Shown here one piece after another: positions 33,417 to 42,387 of a DNA stretch of 64,000 bases. The stretch's first letter is position 1. Each line of letters starts with the position of its first letter. This DNA is from JADFMN01 sp964529975 (lineage in GTDB: Bacteria > Armatimonadota > Fimbriimonadia > Fimbriimonadales > Fimbriimonadaceae). The stretch lies in the NCBI GenBank assembly GCA_964529975.1, contig CAZGXW010000001.1, forward strand, positions 1-64,000. The letters run 5' to 3'. A program made the translations under genes and the position numbers. The notes under the pieces were generated by a model. That model was not told the origin of the DNA. It worked only from the letters and a program-made list of their open reading frames with translations, and made no database searches.

Positions 33417-33848
33417 ATGTCGGACCATATGCTAGCTAGGCCGGAGCAAGGAGACCGGACCGCTGCCGCCGCGGTCCACATCGGGGCGATCTTCGCGCCC
33501 TTGATCGTTCCCATAGTCGCCTACGTGGTCACGCGCGGAAAGCGCGAGTTCGTCGCTGCACACGCCCGACAGTCCTTAGTCGAGACAATCGTGCTGAACG
33601 TGCTCCTTGGAGTTGCGCTGGTCTGTTCCACCGCGTATACGATCTATCGGTTGTTGAACTACTATCAGAACGACTGGCAAGACTTCGATCTGTGGGAGTT
33701 CGTCATTCGCTTTGTCGTCGGATGGATCCTTCTCGGCATCCTTTGGCTGATCAATCTGTTTGTTTCGATCGCACAGGCTGTGGGCGCGCTGAACGGCAAG
33801 TGGCCGAAGTCCGCAATCAAACGTGCCGCGCGCGGCAAGTCGTCCTAG
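33417..33848 (+). CDS. DUF4870 family membrane protein
   Basis: The 143-residue protein has three to four hydrophobic helices: AAAAVHIGAIFAPLIVPIVA, LVETIVLNVLLGVALVCSTA and WILLGILWLINLFVSIAQAV, with a REFVAAHARQSL loop between the first two. This helix-loop layout is that of DUF4870/Tic20-like small membrane proteins, whose function is unknown. ATG at 33417 was chosen because the sequence upstream of it is the noncoding gap next to purB. Its stop shares CTAG with the convergent neighbour. Confidence 0.75.
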   Translation: MSDHMLARPEQGDRTAAAAVHIGAIFAPLIVPIVAYVVTRGKREFVAAHARQSLVETIVLNVLLGVALVCSTAYTIYRLLNYYQNDWQDFDLWEFVIRFVVGWILLGILWLINLFVSIAQAVGALNGKWPKSAIKRAARGKSS

Positions 33849-34999
33849 CCGTCGAGCCCGATCCGAGGAATGTCGGGCGTCCCTTCGCTAATGACGACGA
33901 ACGACTCTTGAGTACGCTGATAGATAAAGGGCTTGTCGGTCAAGGGGTCGAGCGTAACCGTCTGGTCTGGAAGGACGGCGAGCGAACCAGGGAAGTATCC
34001 GCTGGTCCACTTGTAGGTCACTATCGCCGCGACCAAGCGCAGGAGCCTGAATTGAGTTCGTCGGACGATCTCGAACATCTCGACGCGACCGAAGTCTGGA
34101 ACCAAGGTAGTGAACGCAAGGCGGGCGACTGGGTCGGCGGGAACAGCGACGTCCTTGATCGACTCTGCGCGACGAGGCCACTCTCGCTCAGGCTGCTGCA
34201 TCATGGCTAGCCTGGCTTCATAGTGTCTTCGGATCGCAAAGACCAGTTCGTCAGTCACCGCCTTTCGTCGGGCTGGGGTCAATCTGCGGATCTCTCCCAC
34301 GATGTCCTCGTCCTCGCTGATTCCCAGTTTCGTGAGCTCGTCCGGATTGGCAATGACCTTCGGCAAGACTTCAGCGAGGACCGTCATTTCGGTCGTCAGG
34401 GCGCGCGTCCAGGGGCTCTCCGATTCGAGCATTGCGGAGGCGACCCGATCGATCTCAGATGCCGCTGGCAACGACACAAGCGTCAGGTTCTTTGAGAGCG
34501 AAAGCAGCGCTGGGCGACTGATCGCTCGTCCCACGAGGTTATGAATGACAGGACCGGAAAGCGACACCTTGTCCCCAAAGAGCATGACGTCCACAAGGGT
34601 GCCCACGCCATCGTTGACCCGGCCATCGGCAAAGTCGACTTCAGCCTTGAATACTAGGGCGCTCCCAATCGCCCGAAAGATCTGCAACTCCGGTAGCAAA
34701 GTGTCCCAGTCCATCGTGTTGGGATAGAACACCTTCTTCTTGTTGCCTTGAGAAACTAGAGGAGTGATGCGCCCGCACTGCCGATGGATCGCACGTAAGC
34801 GATCGAGCCGGGAGCCGGGAGCGTTTGGAGCCTCGACCGCCTCGAGCAAGGCGCGGACGTTCGAACCTACGGCTGCGTCCGCTGCTTGCAAGTACTCTTC
34901 GTAACCGTTGTCTCCGGTCGGCTGCTTGACGATCGAGCGATAGAGACTGTTCTGCTGGTCCGCCCTTAGGACGATCGCGGCCAAGACTGTCGCGAACAT
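33845..34999 (-). CDS. Conserved hypothetical protein, possibly exported
   Basis: The 384-residue protein starts with a short hydrophobic stretch (MFATVLAAIVLRADQQNS), followed by a mostly helical middle and a C-terminal segment TYKWTSGYFPGSLAVLPDQT ending in LDPLTDKPFIYQRTQESFVV. The last part resembles tails of planctomycete/armatimonad proteins of unknown function that carry pilin-like DPLTGKP sequences. No enzyme motif is evident. It begins nine bases after the purD stop and is probably the last gene of the ffs-dnaX-ybaB-recR-purD transcript. No function is proposed. Confidence 0.65.
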   Translation of the reverse strand: MFATVLAAIVLRADQQNSLYRSIVKQPTGDNGYEEYLQAADAAVGSNVRALLEAVEAPNAPGSRLDRLRAIHRQCGRITPLVSQGNKKKVFYPNTMDWDTLLPELQIFRAIGSALVFKAEVDFADGRVNDGVGTLVDVMLFGDKVSLSGPVIHNLVGRAISRPALLSLSKNLTLVSLPAASEIDRVASAMLESESPWTRALTTEMTVLAEVLPKVIANPDELTKLGISEDEDIVGEIRRLTPARRKAVTDELVFAIRRHYEARLAMMQQPEREWPRRAESIKDVAVPADPVARLAFTTLVPDFGRVEMFEIVRRTQFRLLRLVAAIVTYKWTSGYFPGSLAVLPDQTVTLDPLTDKPFIYQRTQESFVVISEGTPDIPRIGLDG

Positions 35000-35008
35000 G
35001 CGACGATT

Positions 35009-36256
35009 CTACTCACCGATGTCTGATCGGCAGTGACTTCCCTTGAACTCGATTCTTCGAGCTGCGGCGTAGGCCGACGCTCTTGCTGCCGCGAGGTCGT
35101 TCCCCGTTGCGGAAACCGCCAGTACGCGACCTCCTGAAGTAACAAGATCGTCGACCAGCATCGAGGTTCCTGCATGGAATACGACGACTTCCTCGGGCAG
35201 ATCGTCTGGGATTGTCACACGCATGCCCTTCTTGTACTTGCCAGGATATCCCTCGCTCGCTAGGACAACGGTCAGCGCAGCGTTGTCCAACACCTCGAAC
35301 TCCGGGATCTCTTCGCCTTTCGCCACGGCGGAAAGAGCACCGACAAACCCCTTTCCCAACCTTCGGACGATCGTCTGCGTCTCAGGATCGCCGAAGCGCA
35401 CGTTGTACTCGAGGCAAAACGGTTCTCCCCCGACGACCATAAGCCCACTAAACAGGACGCCTCGAAACTCGACGCCCTTTGCAGCCATGAGTTCTATTAG
35501 AGGCTTGACGACACGCTGTTCCGTCCGTTCAATGAGGCCGTTATCGAGCCACCCAACGGGCGAGTAAGACCCCATTCCCCCCGTGTTTGGCCCCCGGTCG
35601 CCGTCGTACGCACGCTTGTAGTCTTGAGCGACAGGCAGCGATCGGAAATGACTGCCAGAAACGAGCGTCAGAAGGCTGAACTCGCGCCCAACGAGACAGT
35701 CCTCAATCACCAGCGTCTCTCCGGCTGGTCCGAACACTTTCTCGATCATCGCCTGGGCGATCGCGTTCTCAGCCTCTTCCTGCGTCAAGCAGACCGAGAC
35801 ACCCTTGCCAAACGCCGCTCCGCTGGCCTTTACCGCCACGTTGCGACCTCGCGCGAACATCTCTCCAACGAACTCGCGCGCGGATTCGGGATCGTTGAAC
35901 TCCCCATAGTCGGCAGTCGGCACCCGCGCCTCCACCATCATCCGCTTGCTGAACGCCTTTGAACCCTCGAGTTGGGCTGCTTCGCGGGTCGGGCCAAACA
36001 CGGCGATGCCGGCTTCTCGGAGCGCGTCACCGAGACCGTTGATCAACGGCTCCTCTGGCCCAACGAGCACGAAATCGACGCCCAACTGTCTGGCTAGCGC
36101 GACGATCCGCTCTGTCTCGTTAGCCTGGACCTCGAAACAGTGGCACAGTCGCTCAATGCCTGCATTGCCCGGAGTGCAGAAGACCTCGGCTTCCTGCGCG
36201 ATCTTCCACACGAGCGCGTGCTCTCTGCCCCCTGATCCGACAACGAGGACCTTCAC
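35009..36256 (-). CDS. purD: Phosphoribosylamine-glycine ligase (GARS)
   Basis: The 415-residue enzyme begins MKVLVVGSGGREHALVWKIA, the PurD N-terminal signature, and has the ATP-grasp core with LEGSKAFSKRMMVEARVPTA near residue 100, DRGPNTGGMGSYSPV near 215, and FSGLMVVGGEPFCLEYNVRFGD near 265. PurD links phosphoribosylamine to glycine in the second step of purine synthesis. It begins one base after the recR stop, so the two are co-transcribed. The length is normal. Confidence 0.95.
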   Translation of the reverse strand: MKVLVVGSGGREHALVWKIAQEAEVFCTPGNAGIERLCHCFEVQANETERIVALARQLGVDFVLVGPEEPLINGLGDALREAGIAVFGPTREAAQLEGSKAFSKRMMVEARVPTADYGEFNDPESAREFVGEMFARGRNVAVKASGAAFGKGVSVCLTQEEAENAIAQAMIEKVFGPAGETLVIEDCLVGREFSLLTLVSGSHFRSLPVAQDYKRAYDGDRGPNTGGMGSYSPVGWLDNGLIERTEQRVVKPLIELMAAKGVEFRGVLFSGLMVVGGEPFCLEYNVRFGDPETQTIVRRLGKGFVGALSAVAKGEEIPEFEVLDNAALTVVLASEGYPGKYKKGMRVTIPDDLPEEVVVFHAGTSMLVDDLVTSGGRVLAVSATGNDLAAARASAYAAARRIEFKGSHCRSDIGE

Positions 36257-36850
36257 TCAGATCTCCCTCCTGTATTCGAGCGCGGAGTGCAGTGTCGCGC
36301 TGTCCGCATAGTCGAGTTCTCCACCGACCGGCATGCCGTGCGCCAGCCGTGTGACTCGGACCCCGAGAGGCTTGATGAGTTTCGCCAAGTACAGCGCGGT
36401 CGCGTCGCCTTCGACCGTCGGATTCGTGGCGACGATGACCTCCTTGACCTCTCCATCGATCCTCGCCAACAACTCCTTGACCTTGATATCCTCCGGCCCG
36501 ACGTCGTCCATAGGATTGAGCAGCCCGTGGAGGACGTGGTAGAGGCCGTGGTACTCATTGATCCTTTCTACGGCAACGATGTCTCGAGGTTCTGCCACCG
36601 CACAAATCACGGCCCTGTCCCGACGATGGTCCGCGCAGATCTCGCAGACTTCGCTCTCGCTCACGTTCTGGCACGTCTCGCAGAACCGCAGACTGTCCTT
36701 GGCGTTGCGAAGTGCGTCGGCGAACCGCCGGACGTCGTCCGCAGGCTGTCGAAGCATGTGGTACGCAAGCCGCTGGGCTGACTTCGGGCCGACGCCAGGC
36801 AGTTTTTCGAACTGGGCAATGAGTTCGGCGAGGGGGCGCGCGAACAGCAT
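36257..36850 (-). CDS. recR: Recombination protein RecR
   Basis: The 197-residue protein has the N-terminal helix-hairpin-helix LPGVGPKSAQRLAYHML at residue 16, a zinc finger CETCQNVSESEVCEIC near 56, a Toprim domain with VAEPRDIVAVERINEYHGLY and TVEGDATALYLAKLI, and a C-terminal HGMPVGGELDYAD. RecR works with RecO and RecF to load RecA at gaps. ATG at 36850 fits the family's 198-200 residues; a longer frame to 37009 is antisense to the ybaB gene. It is seven bases after ybaB, in the classic dnaX-ybaB-recR order. Confidence 0.95.
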   Translation of the reverse strand: MLFARPLAELIAQFEKLPGVGPKSAQRLAYHMLRQPADDVRRFADALRNAKDSLRFCETCQNVSESEVCEICADHRRDRAVICAVAEPRDIVAVERINEYHGLYHVLHGLLNPMDDVGPEDIKVKELLARIDGEVKEVIVATNPTVEGDATALYLAKLIKPLGVRVTRLAHGMPVGGELDYADSATLHSALEYRREI

Positions 36851-36857
36851 CCTCGAG

Positions 36858-37184
36858 TCAGATCCCAAGCCCTGGCGGAATGTCTGGCATGATCTCGGCG
36901 AGTTTCTTCTCGCGCATCTCCGTCGCTTGTGTAAACCCGTCCCGGACTGCCCCAAGGACCAGGTCTTCGAGCATCTCGACGTCCTCAGGATCAACGGCCT
37001 CCTTGTCAATCTTGATGCTCTGGATCATCCCGGTCCCGTCGAAAACGGCCTTGACTGGCCCCTTGTCGATCTCCAAACGCTCTTCGGCGAGTTCGCTCTC
37101 GAGGCTTTTCGCCCGGGCCATCGCGTCTTGCGCCTTTGCCAGCATGCCCTGCATGCCGCCGCCAAACTGCTTAGGAAGCTTCAT
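36858..37184 (-). CDS. ybaB: YbaB/EbfC family nucleoid-associated protein
   Basis: The 108-residue product has the family pattern GGGMQGMLAKAQDAMARAKS at the N-terminus, VKAVFDGTGMIQSIKIDKEA in the middle and a C-terminal helix, with LEDLVLGAVRDGF as the typical end. YbaB proteins are small DNA-binding dimers near dnaX and recR in many bacteria. It lies between dnaX (15 bases upstream) and recR, which supports the identification. Confidence 0.92.
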   Translation of the reverse strand: MKLPKQFGGGMQGMLAKAQDAMARAKSLESELAEERLEIDKGPVKAVFDGTGMIQSIKIDKEAVDPEDVEMLEDLVLGAVRDGFTQATEMREKKLAEIMPDIPPGLGI

Positions 37185-37199
37185 GGATTCTCGTGGCCT

Positions 37200-38756
37200 C
37201 TATTCGCCGGCGGGTTGTCCGAAGACTTCCCGGCCTAACTTCTCGAGCATTTCGCCCTCTGCGGGCAATTCTACCGTCGTGGGTTCGACAGGCCGGGGAC
37301 GCGCGCCGTTGGTTCTTGTGGTCTCAAACTTTAACTCAAACCCTTCCCCACCGGCCTTGTTCCAGGCCTCGTAGAGCGCTTTCTGCACCTTGGTGCTCTC
37401 GGTGACCCATTCCGCGTCCGATTGCCGCTCAAAGGCGATCCTGGCCGTCTTTCCGGCCAAGTCAGAGAGTGCGCTCTTGACCAGGCGAGCAGCAGCGACC
37501 TTGGACATCGCTGAGAGTTCGGCAACGACCTGTTGCCACGCGTTCGCCAACCGGTCTCGCTCGGGGTCCCCGCTCGGCTCGACAACCTTCGCCTTGGGAG
37601 CCTCTTTCTTCGCGGGCTGATGTACGGCCGCCGCCGTGGTGGGCCGCGAAGGCGTCGATGCTGCCGGTGCCTGATCAAAGAAAGCAATTCGCACCAGTTC
37701 GGCTTCGACCCACACTCGCGGAAGGCTGACGTCTCGAACTGCGCGGTGTGCCACTGCAAGTTCCGATCGGAACAAGAGCAGCCTCTCCTTTCCGATCAAT
37801 CCAGCCGTAGACGTCAGGCTCGCCTCCAACGACGAGTCCGACTGCGAGCCAACCTCGACCCCATACGCAGCACGAGTCAAGTCGGTCAACCGCAGGAGCA
37901 TGGATTCGATGATGCTCCTCGGGTCTCGCCCAGCTCGATAGACCTCTTCGAGACCGTTCACAATTCCGCCAACGTCCCGTTCGCTCATTGACTTGAGCAA
38001 GGCGTCCGTCGTCTCGTCGGCGATCAGTCCCAACTGGCCGTACACATGGTCGAGCGTCACCTTCCGATCGCTCGTCAACATGGCCTGATCAAGCAACGTC
38101 AGAGCATCCCGAAACCCGCCATCGGCCATCTTGGCGATCGCCATCAGGGCGCTCGGCTCGCAGTCGATCCCTTCCTGCTTCGCAACAAAAGCCAGCCTCT
38201 CTGCAATCTGCTGGACGGTGCCCCTGTGGAACTCGAACCGTTGGCAGCGCGAGCGGATCGTCGGAGGGACCTTGTTGAACTCCGTCGTCGCCAGAATGAA
38301 CACCACGTGCTCGGGCGGTTCCTCGACAGTCTTCAGCAGCGCGTCGAACGCCTTGCCGCTGAGGTCGTGGACTTCGTCAATGATAAACACGCGGAATCGG
38401 CAGAACGCAGGCTTGTACTCACTGGCCTGCACGATCGCCTCGCGCACATCCTCGACCCCAGACTCGCTCGCAGCGTCCATCTCCAGGACGTCCATCGAGC
38501 TACCGTTCGTGATCGAGACGCAGGCCTCGCACTCGTTGCACGGTTCCACAGCAGGTCCGTGCTCGCAGTTCAACGCCTTGGCGAGCAGCCGCGCCGTAGA
38601 GGTCTTTCCCGTGCCCCTCGGGCCGGTGAAGAGATACGCGTGCGAAAACTTGTTCTGCTCGATCGCGTTCTGCAAGGTCCGCACGATGTGGCCCTGACCG
38701 ACCAGGTCGCCAAACGTCTGGCTTCGGTACTTTCGATAGAGAGCAAGTTGGGACAC
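37200..38756 (-). CDS. dnaX: DNA polymerase III gamma/tau subunit
   Basis: The 518-residue protein has an AAA+ core with Walker A FTGPRGTGKTSTARLLAKAL near residue 45, a four-cysteine zinc module CEHGPAVEPCNECEAC near 65, Walker B VFIIDEVHDLSGKAFDALLK near 120 and the sensor/SRC motif TIRSRCQRFEFHR near 165. The rest is domain III and a short tail of about 150 residues rich in Ala/Pro. The clamp-loader subunit drives clamp loading at the replication fork. No internal frameshift signal was identified. It sits right after the ffs RNA gene and before ybaB, matching the arrangement known in many bacteria. Confidence 0.95.
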   Translation of the reverse strand: MSQLALYRKYRSQTFGDLVGQGHIVRTLQNAIEQNKFSHAYLFTGPRGTGKTSTARLLAKALNCEHGPAVEPCNECEACVSITNGSSMDVLEMDAASESGVEDVREAIVQASEYKPAFCRFRVFIIDEVHDLSGKAFDALLKTVEEPPEHVVFILATTEFNKVPPTIRSRCQRFEFHRGTVQQIAERLAFVAKQEGIDCEPSALMAIAKMADGGFRDALTLLDQAMLTSDRKVTLDHVYGQLGLIADETTDALLKSMSERDVGGIVNGLEEVYRAGRDPRSIIESMLLRLTDLTRAAYGVEVGSQSDSSLEASLTSTAGLIGKERLLLFRSELAVAHRAVRDVSLPRVWVEAELVRIAFFDQAPAASTPSRPTTAAAVHQPAKKEAPKAKVVEPSGDPERDRLANAWQQVVAELSAMSKVAAARLVKSALSDLAGKTARIAFERQSDAEWVTESTKVQKALYEAWNKAGGEGFELKFETTRTNGARPRPVEPTTVELPAEGEMLEKLGREVFGQPAGE

Positions 38757-38790
38757 GTCTTTTCGCCTTCGGTCAACAAAAGAAGCAAGC

Positions 38791-38884
<94 letters not shown>

Positions 38885-38894
38885 GGGACGCCTT

Positions 38895-38903
38895 ATCTTA
38901 GCA
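38895..38903 (-). promoter_or_regulatory. Extended -10 promoter of ffs
   Basis: On the minus strand TGCTAAGAT reads as an extended -10 (TGn plus TAAGAT). It ends about ten bases before the RNA 5' end, fitting the expected start site. No clear -35 was found, as is common for extended -10 promoters. Confidence 0.55.
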
Positions 38904-38925
38904 TCCCGCCGGACCGGCGCTTGCC

Positions 38926-40377
38926 CTATTGTTGTGGCTGAGTCTCGGTCCTGAGGCCAGGGACCTGGATCGCCTCGCCGCCAACGCCGAGCGCGCTGCG
39001 CGGATCGTAGTTGGGAGTCTTCACGATGGCCGGGCTCCGACCACGGCGATACTCGCCCGTCATCAAAACCATCTCCTTTGGAATCTCCAGTCTGCAAAAG
39101 ATGACACGCTGTCCTTCGCGCGCGTCCGTGCTCAAATAGTTCTTGTCCGTCATGCCTTCACCGTTGAATCCAAACTTGTCCTGGATGTGCGGCGGGGCGC
39201 TGCGGGGGTTGTAGTAGAACTCGATGACGTACTTGTCTTTCCGCAGAGGATACATGGTCACGTCCCGGCTCATGTCCACCTTGCGCGAGAAGCGTTGGCT
39301 GCGCACGAACAACTGGTCCTGCAAGAACGTCTCGTTCGGGTCGACCTCGAACGTCACGTCGTCCCCCTTGTCCCAGACCATCCCGCCCGGAACTGCATCC
39401 TTGTAGTCCGCGTCCCGGAATATGAAGCGGATGCGAGTGCCCAGGGGAATGACTCCCCAAGTCCCTTCGACCAACAAGATCTTCGGCTCCAAAACGGTCA
39501 CGCTCGCGCTGAAACCGATGTCGAACGGCGGCTCGACGTCGTAGCCCGTCAAAGCGTCTCCACGCTCACGCGCAAACGAGCCGCGCTGCGCCATGCGGAC
39601 AAGAAGGTTGTCCAGGTTGCCTTCGACCGTGTCTCGGTTGATGCGCTGTGGGCTCATCGGCTCGTCACCCATCTTCGACTCGGCCTCCTTGAGGAACGCG
39701 TACAAGAGATCGACCGCAGAGTGGACCTGACCGTTGCGGAGATAGGCTTGCGCCAAGAGGTTGCGCCGAGCAATGGGGATCGCGTTCAGTTCAGCGCGCC
39801 AGTTCGCTTCGAGCTCGCCAATACCCGCATCCCGATATTCCGCCAAAAGTTCTTCGTACCGGTACTCGTTCGCCCTCTCAAAGTACTTGACCGCTTGTGC
39901 GTAATCGTCGTCGACCTTGTGGTACCAGATCCAACCCGTCTCGAACCAAAGTTCATACGTGTAGTCGTTGAGCCGTGAACCTTCTTTGCCGAGCGCGATG
40001 GCGGGTGCGATGTACCGACGGTCAGATCTGTGCGCCTCGTCCGTGAAGTTGTAGGCAATGTGCCACATTCCGGTCGCATAGACGTCGATCTGCTTGGGAT
40101 CAAGCATCGTCACGATGCGCACCATCGGCAGGATCGCGTCGTAGTTCCCTTCGTCAAAGTAGGCGTCGGCCCTCACCCACAGCAGGCCCGCGATCATCTC
40201 CCGGAACCCGGCCAGGGCAAACAGCATCTGGTCGGGATCGAGCGAAGACAGGTCGCTGTCCTTGCGCGGCGCGTAGTACTTCTTCCAGAAGGGATAAACC
40301 ACCTTCTGCTGCATCAGCGCCTGACCAATGAAGGCGCCGACCAAGAGGGGAACGATGAACGCAGCCTTTGCCCTCAA
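38926..40377 (-). CDS. Membrane-anchored TPR-like protein of unknown function
   Basis: The 483-residue product has an N-terminal hydrophobic segment (AFIVPLLVGAFIGQALM at residues 6-22). A helical, TPR-like region of about 200 residues follows, with WHIAYNFTDEAHRSDRRYIA and YAQAVKYFERANEYRYEELL. The second half is beta-rich with no known domain. It follows the ABC-2 permease gene by three bases and was probably made with it. A role as periplasmic partner of the ABC exporter is inferred from the operon only. Confidence 0.65.
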   Translation of the reverse strand: MRAKAAFIVPLLVGAFIGQALMQQKVVYPFWKKYYAPRKDSDLSSLDPDQMLFALAGFREMIAGLLWVRADAYFDEGNYDAILPMVRIVTMLDPKQIDVYATGMWHIAYNFTDEAHRSDRRYIAPAIALGKEGSRLNDYTYELWFETGWIWYHKVDDDYAQAVKYFERANEYRYEELLAEYRDAGIGELEANWRAELNAIPIARRNLLAQAYLRNGQVHSAVDLLYAFLKEAESKMGDEPMSPQRINRDTVEGNLDNLLVRMAQRGSFARERGDALTGYDVEPPFDIGFSASVTVLEPKILLVEGTWGVIPLGTRIRFIFRDADYKDAVPGGMVWDKGDDVTFEVDPNETFLQDQLFVRSQRFSRKVDMSRDVTMYPLRKDKYVIEFYYNPRSAPPHIQDKFGFNGEGMTDKNYLSTDAREGQRVIFCRLEIPKEMVLMTGEYRRGRSPAIVKTPNYDPRSALGVGGEAIQVPGLRTETQPQQ

Positions 40378-40380
40378 GCG

Positions 40381-41328
40381 TCAAACCTCCTTCCTATCGA
40401 AGATCAGGATCCCAAGAATCAGCAGGATTGAGATGTACAGCAGCCCGTAGCCCGCCAAGTTGAGATAGTGGAACATCTCACCTCGGATCACCGTGCCAGG
40501 GTTGACCACCGAGTTCTGGACGCTGAAGTTCTGGAAGTTGGGCACGATCGATTGGATGATCTGCACCGCCACCTTGGCGAAGACAGGCATCTGACTGTTC
40601 TCGGCCACGGCGTCGAACAGCGTGTTGAACATCGAACCGATCATGTACACGCCGCCCGAAAGGAAGAAGTTCACGATAGGAGACGTGAAAGTCGAGAAGA
40701 ACACGCCGACTGCCGCCAACAGGCACATCTGCACGTAGAACATTGCAGCCGTCTTGGCAAAGTCGCTGTACGTCTCCAACTGGTTCGTCAGCATCCCGAT
40801 CCAGTACAGGATTCCCATGAGAGATGCTGCAAGAAGACCGATCACGACTTGACCTCCGGCCTTCTCCTTCAACCTGTTCGTCAGCGCCAGCAAGGCGATC
40901 AAGTTCACGATGAACAGCGCGATTTGCAGGGTCGGTTTGTCCTGCGTCTGCATGACCGCGTAAACGAACAGCAGGGTCAGCGTCATCAGGCCGATCATCA
41001 ACCCGAGGGCGCCGATCGCCCCGAAGTACTTGCCGAGCAAGAACTGCCACCGTTGGACAGGCTTTGAAAGGATCGTGTAGATCGTCCTTCGCTCGACCTC
41101 GTTCGGAAGCATGTAGACCGTCAGGACGAGGGCGATGACAGCGCTCGTGATCTGGATGACACCGAGCGTGAGGCTGCGAAGGATCGTCGTCTCCTGGCGC
41201 GCCGTGAGCATGTTGAGGCTCGGGGCAATAACCAAGAAGAGGATGCCGATCAGAAGAATGATCAACAGGATGCGGCGACGGACAGCCTCGCCGATCGTCG
41301 TCTTCGCGATCGAAAGTATGATGTTCAC
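40381..41328 (-). CDS. ABC-2 type transport permease
   Basis: The 315-residue membrane protein has about six hydrophobic helices, including ILLIILLIGILFLVIAPSLN near residue 20 and FFLSGGVYMIGSMFNTLFDA near 220. Its start overlaps the stop of the ATPase gene by four bases, so they form one transporter. The short cytosolic helix after the first segment (NEVERRTIYTILSKPVQRWQ) is the ABC-2 coupling region that contacts the ATPase. Such permeases export lipids, glycans or drugs; the substrate is unknown here. Confidence 0.82.
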   Translation of the reverse strand: MNIILSIAKTTIGEAVRRRILLIILLIGILFLVIAPSLNMLTARQETTILRSLTLGVIQITSAVIALVLTVYMLPNEVERRTIYTILSKPVQRWQFLLGKYFGAIGALGLMIGLMTLTLLFVYAVMQTQDKPTLQIALFIVNLIALLALTNRLKEKAGGQVVIGLLAASLMGILYWIGMLTNQLETYSDFAKTAAMFYVQMCLLAAVGVFFSTFTSPIVNFFLSGGVYMIGSMFNTLFDAVAENSQMPVFAKVAVQIIQSIVPNFQNFSVQNSVVNPGTVIRGEMFHYLNLAGYGLLYISILLILGILIFDRKEV

Positions 41329-42257
41329 GCCGACACCCCCGCAGGCTTCGAGTGCTCGCGCACGCTCTCCACAAAGAGGTCTTCCAAGCGCATCCTGCGT
41401 GGAATGACGCTTACGACGCTTCCGCCAACGCTCCGCGCGCCATCAATGATCTTGTCTGTGTCGCCGCCGGCGGCCATGTCCATCGTCACGTTGCTCCCGC
41501 TCGCCGAGACGACCGCGTCCTTTCCAGCGAGTTCCTTCGCCTTTTCGACCGTGATCCCCTTGAACGTCATTTCGACGCGGGCTCCGGTCAAGAGTTCGTT
41601 CAAATGGCCTTGCTTGATAACGAGGCCCTTATTGATGATCGCCACGCGGCTACAGATCAGTTCGACCTCGCTCAACTCGTGGCTAGAGATGAAGACTGTC
41701 CGTCCCTCGTCGCGGAACTGCAAGATCAGGTCACGGACCTCCTTGTGCGCCAGCGGGTCTAGACCGCCGGTCGGCTCGTCCAGGAACAACAGTTCAGGGT
41801 CGTTGAGCAGGCTTTGTGCAAGCCCGACGCGCTGCTGCATGCCCTTCGAGTACTCGGAGATCGGGCGGTTCATATCGTTGTGCAAGTTCACCCGCTCCAG
41901 CAGCCTTCGGCAAAGTGCGTCGTCGTTGATGCCGAAGAGCGATGCGTAGAAGTGCATGATCTCGAGGCCCGTCATGTGCTCGTAGTAGTAGGGCCGCTCC
42001 GGCAGGTACGCCAACTTCCTGTGCGCCTCCATGTCGCCCGCCTCCTTGTCGAGCACCTTCGCCTCACCAGAAGTTCCGGCGATGATCCCAAGAAGGATCT
42101 TGATGGTCGTCGTCTTCCCCGCACCGTTTGGTCCGAGGAACCCGAAGATCTCGCCCTTCTCTACGGCGAGGTCCAGTTTGTCGACCACGTTCACCGCACG
42201 GCCTCCGCGCGACTTGTAGGTCTTGGTCAGTTGCTTCGTTTCTATGGCAAGGCTCAA
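41325..42257 (-). CDS. ABC transporter ATP-binding protein
   Basis: The 310-residue ATPase has Walker A GFLGPNGAGKTTTIKILLG near residue 46, the Q-loop LAYLPERPYYYEHMTGL, signature SKGMQQRVGLAQSLL near 142, Walker B ELLFLDEPTGGLDPLAHKEV and the H-loop ISSHELSEVELIC. This is the NodI/CcmA-like class that pairs with ABC-2 permeases. The start appears to be a TTG at 42257 (MSLAIETKQL) with GGAG nine bases upstream; longer ATG frames read through noncoding DNA. It forms a three-gene set with the permease and TPR-like gene. Confidence 0.88.
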   Translation of the reverse strand: MSLAIETKQLTKTYKSRGGRAVNVVDKLDLAVEKGEIFGFLGPNGAGKTTTIKILLGIIAGTSGEAKVLDKEAGDMEAHRKLAYLPERPYYYEHMTGLEIMHFYASLFGINDDALCRRLLERVNLHNDMNRPISEYSKGMQQRVGLAQSLLNDPELLFLDEPTGGLDPLAHKEVRDLILQFRDEGRTVFISSHELSEVELICSRVAIINKGLVIKQGHLNELLTGARVEMTFKGITVEKAKELAGKDAVVSASGSNVTMDMAAGGDTDKIIDGARSVGGSVVSVIPRRMRLEDLFVESVREHSKPAGVSA

Positions 42258-42387
42258 GGGTCTTGTCTCCGGCAATATTGCGGGCCGATTGTACCTATCG
42301 GCCTGGTTCAACCCAGGCTGAGGTACCCGCCCCGTGGTTTCAACCGCGCGAGCGCAAAATTCGTGCCGCGAATCCGATAAACGCAGG

